DNA of 64,000 nucleotides from Neobacillus niacini. Its GTDB lineage: Bacteria; Bacillota; Bacilli; Bacillales; Cytobacillaceae. This document shows, one piece after another, positions 59,273-64,000 of this stretch. The notes below the pieces were generated by a model, which saw only the letters and a program-made list of their open reading frames with translations, did not search any database and was not told the DNA's origin. The position numbers and the translations under genes were made by a program. The stretch is from NCBI RefSeq assembly GCF_030817595.1, contig NZ_JAUSZN010000001.1:6002001-6066000 (forward strand). Direction: 5' to 3'. How positions within the stretch are numbered: the first letter of the stretch is position 1; the number at the start of each line of letters is the position of its first letter.

Positions 59273-60415
59273 TTAATTTATAACCTTATTTGTTTTTTGA
59301 AAAAGATTAAACTTAAAGTATTGGTCTTCAATTATCAGTTCTAACGTTTTTTCCGGAAGCATTGAAGTTTGAAAACTTTGTAGTAAGGAATCTTTTTGCT
59401 TTTTATCCATACTGTCTATAAGTCGAGGACTTAAGAACACGTTTTCAGTGTAATTAATGACAAGGAAATTCAAATATTTAATTAAGTGGTCATCATCTAG
59501 TACTTTTATTTGTTCGAACAATTGATTATACACATTGTCATATCTTTTGTTATACGAAAGGATGATTGTAGTTCCGTCTTCTATAGGAAAAATATTTATA
59601 TAAATATTTGGTACTATTTCTGACTCGATACTAAAAATATTATTAATTTCATTTCCCAACAAATCATCTTTAACAGCAAATGCAGAGCTGATTGCAAAAT
59701 CAACCTCGAAGTTTAAGTTTCTGTGAATAGTGACCAGATTATCAAATTTACCGTTTGAATAATCCTCTTTAAAGATTTCGTACTCTATTATTGAATCCTC
59801 GATATCAAATTGAGCCACACGGTAATTATGAATACCGAAAGGCTCTAGAAGTAATGCAGGATTTTTCTTAATATGATTTCTAATTGTATTCATTTTCCTG
59901 ATTTTCCTGTGATATTCGAGGCAGAAACCTCTAAATGCAAACAAAAAGTTTTGTAAGGGACTTCCTACATAATCTTCAAGCTCAATCTGTTTAAACAGTT
60001 CTGTATCATGATAATCACAAAATCCGAAAAATGTACTTGCTTTATTTTTGCTTACCTTTTTAAAAACAGGGTCAATGCCTTTTTTTGAAACTGTTGATGA
60101 TATAGTGTATACGTGACCATCCTCACTAATCCTATTTAAAATTCTATTATTTTGTATTGCATGTGCACTCTTAATTAATGGTTTGCATTCCTCAGGGTTA
60201 AAACCTAGACAGACCTTAAAATCTGTGTCATCCCACACTTTCGTTATTTCATGGTGGAGTCTACTATCTGTATATTCTTCCAGATTAATAGTTGTTTTAC
60301 CTTTTCCATTTCTTGCTTTTTGATAACAGCAAAACTTAAAATTCTTTTCTGACCCACAAGGACAAGGCTCATATGAGTCTATTTTTTCCATTCTTTCAAA
60401 CTTATTTAAGACCAT
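59273..60415 (-). CDS. SEC-C zinc-motif protein with a second Cys/His cluster
   Basis: A 380-residue protein. The N-terminal SEC-C motif is CPCGS...KFCC (Cys18, 20, 29, 30). A second cluster follows: Cys69, Cys77, His85 and FCDYH (Cys133, His136), an HNH/treble-clef-like set. The rest (150-380) is helical with no motif I recognise. Proteins with this layout occur on mobile elements and may be anti-phage or toxin-like, which is inference. RBS AGAGGTG. Confidence 0.7.
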   Translation of the reverse strand: MVLNKFERMEKIDSYEPCPCGSEKNFKFCCYQKARNGKGKTTINLEEYTDSRLHHEITKVWDDTDFKVCLGFNPEECKPLIKSAHAIQNNRILNRISEDGHVYTISSTVSKKGIDPVFKKVSKNKASTFFGFCDYHDTELFKQIELEDYVGSPLQNFLFAFRGFCLEYHRKIRKMNTIRNHIKKNPALLLEPFGIHNYRVAQFDIEDSIIEYEIFKEDYSNGKFDNLVTIHRNLNFEVDFAISSAFAVKDDLLGNEINNIFSIESEIVPNIYINIFPIEDGTTIILSYNKRYDNVYNQLFEQIKVLDDDHLIKYLNFLVINYTENVFLSPRLIDSMDKKQKDSLLQSFQTSMLPEKTLELIIEDQYFKFNLFQKTNKVIN

Positions 60416-60771
60416 GATAACACCTCTTTAAACAATCAGATTATCTATTTATACTAAAAGGCTCTTTTCTTAACCTTTGTTGCTTTTGGAGATTAAAAGA
60501 GCTTGAATGAGCTATTATTTGTTGCAAAATAGCATTCAATTGTAAGAAAAGAGCTTGCAAACTTAATTTCAAGAACAAAATAGTTTGTTCCACGTTAAAA
60601 TCGGCTTTAGGATTTTAACAACAATCTTTACGAAAACAGTCTACTAAAAAGACCCTTCATTGAGGGGTTCGATTAAGATAGGGTTTATTCTATACATATT
60701 GTGAAAAGAGAGATACCACAAAAACTTTTGAAAAAGAAAGAGACAATACAATCGATTGCATCTTAAACTTT
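60416..60771. other. Non-coding region between cargo genes
   Basis: 356 bp without a gene. Contains short hairpins (for example GAACAAA / TTTGTTC near 60574-60590, and GACCC / GGGGTTC near 60651-60669) and a CCACGTTA fragment like the cassette repeats at about 60590. Likely holds the promoter of the SEC-C gene. Confidence 0.4.
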
Positions 60772-60930
60772 TTATTTTCCATACTTCTTTAGGATTTCAT
60801 CTGCTTTTTCTTTTGTTAGGACAAAATCCTTAATTGGTTTGGTGGGTGGTACTATTATTGTTCGCTTTTGTGGATCCGTTCCTGGACTCGGATTTGGTTG
60901 TTGTGGATTGCTTCCCTGATTTGTTGACAT
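60772..60930 (-). CDS. Small basic protein overlapping the membrane protein gene, 52 aa
   Basis: ATG 60930 with GAGGTG upstream encodes an N-terminal Asn/Gln/Pro-rich segment, then PKRTIIVPP-like and FVLTKEKADEILKKYGK. It overlaps the last 101 bases of the upstream gene in another frame. The C-terminal half looks structured. Function unknown. Confidence 0.55.
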   Translation of the reverse strand: MSTNQGSNPQQPNPSPGTDPQKRTIIVPPTKPIKDFVLTKEKADEILKKYGK

Positions 60931-61513
60931 TTTGCACCTCTTGAATTTTTATTGTTGGATGTTTTGTTATTTCAACTTTCTGTGTATTGGCATCATCATA
61001 AAAAAAGCTTGGAAAATAGCAAGTACATGCAATTAATGTAGAAAAAATTGAAGCTATAATAAACTTATGAGTTAAGTTCAACCTATTTCTCCTGACATTA
61101 TTTACATGCCAATTATACTCCGAAAATTTAGCATACTCTTCAGTAAGATAATTCTTAAAATCTTCTTCTACATCTGGGTTTGGCTGGTTATTTGTATACG
61201 TTTTACACTGTTCGTAGATATCATACCAAACCCTAGGTTGTTGTAAATACAAATAATTTTCACCTTTAAAATAACCCACCAGAAGAACCACGATAATTAT
61301 GTCTAAAATTAGAGATATTGCACCTAAACCAATTAGAAACCAGAAAGATAAGGGATGATTTTCTAAATCGTTTATATTACTAATGCAAAAAAAGATACCC
61401 CCAAACAGCAAAGGAACAATGGTAGTTATAAGTGCAAACCGATTACCTAACGCTTCTTTTACCTCTATCTGTTTATCGTATTGCTCTTTAAAGAACTCAA
61501 GTTTATATTCCAC
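60830..61513 (-). CDS. Membrane protein of unknown function
   Basis: A 227-residue protein with three hydrophobic segments (about 27-47, 55-83, 146-166) and a Ser/Thr/Asn/Lys-rich low-complexity tail. Start GTG 61513 (encoding EYKLEFFKEQYDKQ next) is chosen because AAGGGGG lies seven bases upstream. The longer frame runs into comGA and would need read-through from host sequence. The coiled N-terminus plus paired helices recalls SLATT-type membrane effectors of defence systems, but this is a weak comparison. Confidence 0.65.
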   Translation of the reverse strand: MEYKLEFFKEQYDKQIEVKEALGNRFALITTIVPLLFGGIFFCISNINDLENHPLSFWFLIGLGAISLILDIIIVVLLVGYFKGENYLYLQQPRVWYDIYEQCKTYTNNQPNPDVEEDFKNYLTEEYAKFSEYNWHVNNVRRNRLNLTHKFIIASIFSTLIACTCYFPSFFYDDANTQKVEITKHPTIKIQEVQNVNKSGKQSTTTKSESRNGSTKANNNSTTHQTN

Positions 61514-61686
61514 TAATTTCCCCCTTAGTAAATTTTTGTTAATACCTAGATATTTTATAGCAATTTTATGAACATTTAAATAGTGGTTTTTATGTTTATT
61601 AGAAAACTTTTTAAGAAAATTAGTTATTTTATAAAGAGGATTACTCAAAATATTTGGATGGCTCTTAATGTTAAAATTATCCCTAA

Positions 61687-61706
61687 AAACTAAACTAACC
61701 GGCTCA
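61687..61706. other. attR junction
   Basis: Element half AACTAAACT, crossover AAC (61697-61699), host half CGGCTCAGG. Confidence 0.88.
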
Positions 61707-62333
61707 GGCAAAACCACAACTCTTTACTCCCTTTTAAATGAAACCGCGCATCTTTTTCATCGCAACGTGATTACACTTGAAGATCCCATCGAAAAAAACT
61801 ATGATTCTGTTTTACAAATACAAGTAAATGAAAAAGCGGGTGTGACATACGCAGCTGGTTTAAAGGCAATCCTACGTCATGATCCCGACATTATAATGGT
61901 TGGGGAAATTCGTGACGCCGAAACCGCAAAAATATCAGTACGTGCTGCTTTAACTGGACATTTAGTTCTCAGCACGATGCATACAAGGGATGCAAAGGGA
62001 GCAGTATATCGTCTCCATGAGTTTGGTGTTAATTGGTTAGAGGTAGAACAAACTCTAATTGCGGTAACAGCTCAGCGCTTAGTAGAGCTAACATGTCCGT
62101 TTTGCCAAGGGGAGTGTTCACCCTTCTGTTATTCATATGGAAGATGGAAAAGGGCGAGTGTTTTTGAACTGCTTTCAGGGAGAAACCTTAATGCAACTAT
62201 GAAAGAGGCAAAGGGAGAAGATATTATTTCGCGTTACACGACAGTAAAGGAAGTAATAAAAAAAGGGATAGCTCTTGGGTACATCCAAGAGTCTGAATAT
62301 GATCGCTTGGTGTATAACCATGAAGAGCCATAA
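61700..62333 (+). pseudogene. comGA: comGA 3' fragment (ATPase domain)
   Basis: Encodes the C-terminal ATPase domain: GSGKT of Walker A, HRNVITLEDPIE, the ASP/Walker B-type IIMVGEIRDAETA, GHLVLSTMHTRDA, and a four-Cys zinc motif (CPFC...C...C). The first in-frame ATG (61668) lies in element DNA with GGATGG just upstream, so a 221-residue N-terminally altered ATPase could be made, but it would lack the Gly-Pro opening of the P-loop and the N-terminal domain. Confidence 0.9.
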
Positions 62334-63351
62334 TTGGACCATTAATGAGCAGGCAAATTTATTAAAAAGGATTGGAGAATTATTGGAACGCGGTTACCCA
62401 ATTGCAGAAGCAATCGAATCCCTAATCTTGCATTTACCAAAAAATCGAAAGGAGGAAATGTACAAATGTTTGACTGATTTGAAAAATGGGATTTCCTTTC
62501 ATGATGTTTTAAATAATATCGGGTTTCACAAGGATTTAACTGGTTATGTCTATTTTGCGGAACAGCATGGCAGCTTCGTGGAGGCACTACTAGAAGGAAG
62601 CAATTTAGCCTTAGTTAAGGAGAATGATAGGAAAAAGCTTTTGAAACTATTACAGTATCCAGCTTTACTTACCTTTATTACAGGTTTTCTTTTTGTGTTT
62701 GTCCAAAAATTATTGCTGCCCAAATTTACAAGCCTCTTCCAATCTATGAGTCTTGAAGCGAATTTCTTTATGAAAGTACTTTATTCCTTTGATCAATATT
62801 TTCCTCGCTTTATTGCGGGTTTAGTGCTCCTCCTGGCAGTTGGTTCAATTTATTATTTTTTTGTATTTCGAAAAGTCTCCATTCTCCGGCAAAGATCACT
62901 TCTAGTGAGAATCCCGATTATTGGAAGAATCCTTAAATTGTTGTTTACTCATTATTTTTCTGTACAACTCAGCTTTCTTTTAGCAGGGGGTATTTCCGTA
63001 TTTGAAGCACTAAACTTATTTGAGAAGAATCACAGACAGCCATTTTATAGCCAATTGGGAATGGTGATTAAGCAGAAGCTGTTTACGGGTGAAAAACTAG
63101 AATCTATCCTGGCTTCCTTTCCATTCTTTGAAAAGGAATTCCCGATGATAATTAAACATGGTCAAGAGAATGGAAAATTGGAACAAGAATTACTCTTCTT
63201 CAGTGAGCACTGTATGGTGATTATGGAAGAAAGGATTGAAAAGAGTTTAAAAATGATTCAGCCTTTGCTCTATCTTTTTATTGGGTTTCTGGTTGTATCA
63301 ATGTATTTAGCAATATTATTACCGATGTTCCAGCTATTAGATGGAATATAG
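62320..63351 (+). CDS. comGB: ComGB, competence pseudopilus platform protein
   Basis: A 343-residue PilC/GspF family membrane protein with three transmembrane helices (about 125-150, 170-195, 315-340) and two GspF domains (LLKRIGELLERGYPIAEAIESL and SFLLAGGISVFEALNLFE repeats). ATG 62320 lies within the 3' end of comGA (overlap 14 bases), as in Bacillus. Intact. Confidence 0.92.
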   Translation: MKSHNWTINEQANLLKRIGELLERGYPIAEAIESLILHLPKNRKEEMYKCLTDLKNGISFHDVLNNIGFHKDLTGYVYFAEQHGSFVEALLEGSNLALVKENDRKKLLKLLQYPALLTFITGFLFVFVQKLLLPKFTSLFQSMSLEANFFMKVLYSFDQYFPRFIAGLVLLLAVGSIYYFFVFRKVSILRQRSLLVRIPIIGRILKLLFTHYFSVQLSFLLAGGISVFEALNLFEKNHRQPFYSQLGMVIKQKLFTGEKLESILASFPFFEKEFPMIIKHGQENGKLEQELLFFSEHCMVIMEERIEKSLKMIQPLLYLFIGFLVVSMYLAILLPMFQLLDGI

Positions 63352-63370
63352 AAAAGCGGAAGCTTATTAG
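63352..63370. repeat. Short dispersed palindromic repeat, shortened copy 4
   Basis: AAAAGCGGAAGCTTATTAGG between comGB and comGC, matching the start of the family at 22468. Confidence 0.45.
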
Positions 63371-63399
63371 GAAAAATATATTACATGGAGGAATTAAAA

Positions 63400-63543
63400 A
63401 TGATGAAAAATGAAAAGGGTTTTACTCTTGTTGAAATGATGATTGTAATGCTGGTAATCTCAGTTTTATTAATTGTTACAATTCCAAATGTAGCAAAGCA
63501 TAATACTAATATTAATACCAAAGGCTGTGAAGCTTATGTAAAT
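63400..63543 (+). pseudogene. comGC: comGC, 5' part of the major pseudopilin
   Basis: Encodes the prepilin peptide and the first part of the pilin helix: MMKNEKGFTLVEMMIVML with prepilin site K-G^F and Glu at +5, then TIPNVAKHN and KGCEAYVN. The family continues with a helix and a CPNG-type C-terminus; here sequence similarity stops after about residue 48, and the frame ends at 63645 in unrelated residues. ATG 63400 follows TGGAGGAA. Probably interrupted by a second insertion. Confidence 0.8.
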
Positions 63544-64000
63544 ATAATGGATACTATGAACAGGTTAAAAAATCGCCTTTATACCAAGGGTTTTCTAGGA
63601 CAAGCCATGTTAGGAAGGATGTTTATTTGTCATGCAATCAGATAACGCACAAAAGGCACTGGATAGAGTTATTTCATTTTGTGAAAGGAATAGTTAGGCT
63701 CGAAGGAAGTCCGTCAGATGACGAAATACAGACGTGTGAGAGGGTATTCATCCATCCAAAAAGAAGCCTAGAGCCTACACACATCGAAGTGGACGCTTAT
63801 TGACTTACAAGAACTCATACACCAGTTAATTAATACAAAAAAGTAGACTCCTTAAGGGAGTCCAAAGTGTACTAATTTATATAATAGGGGGGTCAATAAG
63901 TGATTTCAATTATATTCCCTATACGAAGTATTAAGTAGTGCAATTATTACTAAAATTATCCAATAATAACAGGGAATATGGACTACAATTAAATAAGGAG
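63544..64000. other. Unassigned DNA after the break in comGC
   Basis: 457 bp with no recognised gene. A hairpin GACTCC / GGGAGTC with a four-base loop lies at 63846-63862. An inverted repeat ATATTCCCT / AGGGAATAT lies at 63912-63920 and 63971-63979. The window ends with AATAAGGAG, a likely RBS for a gene just beyond. A frame is open from 63531 to 63803 but has no start codon before a late TTG. Confidence 0.5.

Larger units (their letters stand above)
51519..61699. mobile_element. Integrated serine-recombinase element in comGA (about 10.2 kb)
   Basis: Both boundaries can be placed to the base because comGA is split in frame. Left junction GGACC-AAC-TAGTTACG, right junction AAACT-AAC-CGGCTCAGG, shared core AAC. 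The restored host site ACCGGACCAACCGGCTCAGG encodes TGPTGSG of the Walker A loop. The joined element ends form AACTA-AC-TAGTT, an inverted repeat around AC, as expected of a serine-integrase attP. Contents: recombinase, HNH nuclease, RHH protein, candidate structured RNA, capsid protein, small ORFs, and reverse-strand cargo. No terminase, portal, tail, lysis or replication genes are visible. Confidence 0.92.

Noticed and set aside
61514..61717. Longer N-terminus of the element membrane protein from GTG 61717
   Set aside because: It would start in host comGA DNA across attR; a well-placed GTG with AAGGGGG exists at 61513.
63400..63645. comGC broken only by a frameshift
   Set aside because: No other frame after 63,541 encodes the expected pilin helix or the C-terminal Cys region, so an insertion or large replacement fits better.
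63531..63803. 90-codon open frame after the comGC break
   Set aside because: It has no start codon near its beginning and no recognisable motif; left as unassigned.

Overview
The window reads as chromosomal DNA of a low-GC, Gram-positive, spore-former-type bacterium of the Bacillaceae, close to Bacillus or Neobacillus in the broad sense. The evidence is long synteny with the Bacillus subtilis phoH-to-comG arm. The order is phoH, yqfF/pgpH, ybeY, dgkA, cdd, era, yqzL, recO, glycyl-tRNA synthetase, ccpN, ppsR, a broken yqxD, dnaG, sigA, cccA, trmK, yqfO, ispH, yqfQ, cshB, nfo, yqfT, znuC-znuB-zur, yqfW, yqfX, ispG, yqfZ, yqgB/yqgC-like genes, fnr, sodA, yqgE, pbpA, pst operon with phoU, rpmG, yqgN, yqgP/gluP, yqgQ, yqgT, yqgU, yqgW, yqgX, yqgY, comG. 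It is not B. subtilis itself: glycyl-tRNA synthetase is the single-chain type behind a T-box, znuCB sits next to zur, ldh lies beside the rhomboid gene, and glcK is absent after yqgQ. Assignments rest on motifs and remembered family sequences; no database search was possible.

Positions 1-51,081 are core genome: cyclic-di-AMP turnover, 16S rRNA maturation and repair (pgpH, ybeY, era, recO, nfo), the macromolecular-synthesis genes dnaG-sigA, the last two isoprenoid (MEP) steps (ispG, ispH), zinc uptake under a likely Zur box, high-affinity phosphate uptake under a six-repeat Pho box, oxygen and redox genes (fnr, sodA, ldh with a Rex-like site) and wall enzymes (pbpA, yqgT).

Positions 51,519-61,699 hold a compact integrated element of about 10.2 kb. 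It has split comGA, the competence traffic ATPase, inside the codons of its Walker A P-loop. A large serine recombinase lies 65 bp inside the left junction. Rejoining the flanks across a shared AAC restores an intact 357-codon comGA. The element carries an HNH nuclease, a small ribbon-helix-helix protein behind a long inverted repeat, about 480 bp packed with stem-loops and with no reading frame (a candidate large structured RNA), a lone HK97-type major capsid protein with no portal, terminase or protease, several tiny ORFs, and reverse-strand cargo: a P-loop kinase, a DUF3231 protein, a SEC-C zinc protein and a membrane protein overlapped by a small ORF. It looks like a minimal phage satellite or a reduced prophage rather than a complete phage. 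The serine recombinase, structured RNA and solitary capsid protein are the most unusual part of the window.

Positions 61,700-64,000 continue the comG operon (3' part of comGA, comGB, comGC). comGC loses its conserved sequence near codon 48 (about 63,541) and unrelated DNA follows to the end of the window, so a second insertion probably begins there. If both are fixed, this strain cannot build its DNA-uptake pseudopilus; if the elements excise, competence could be switched on reversibly.
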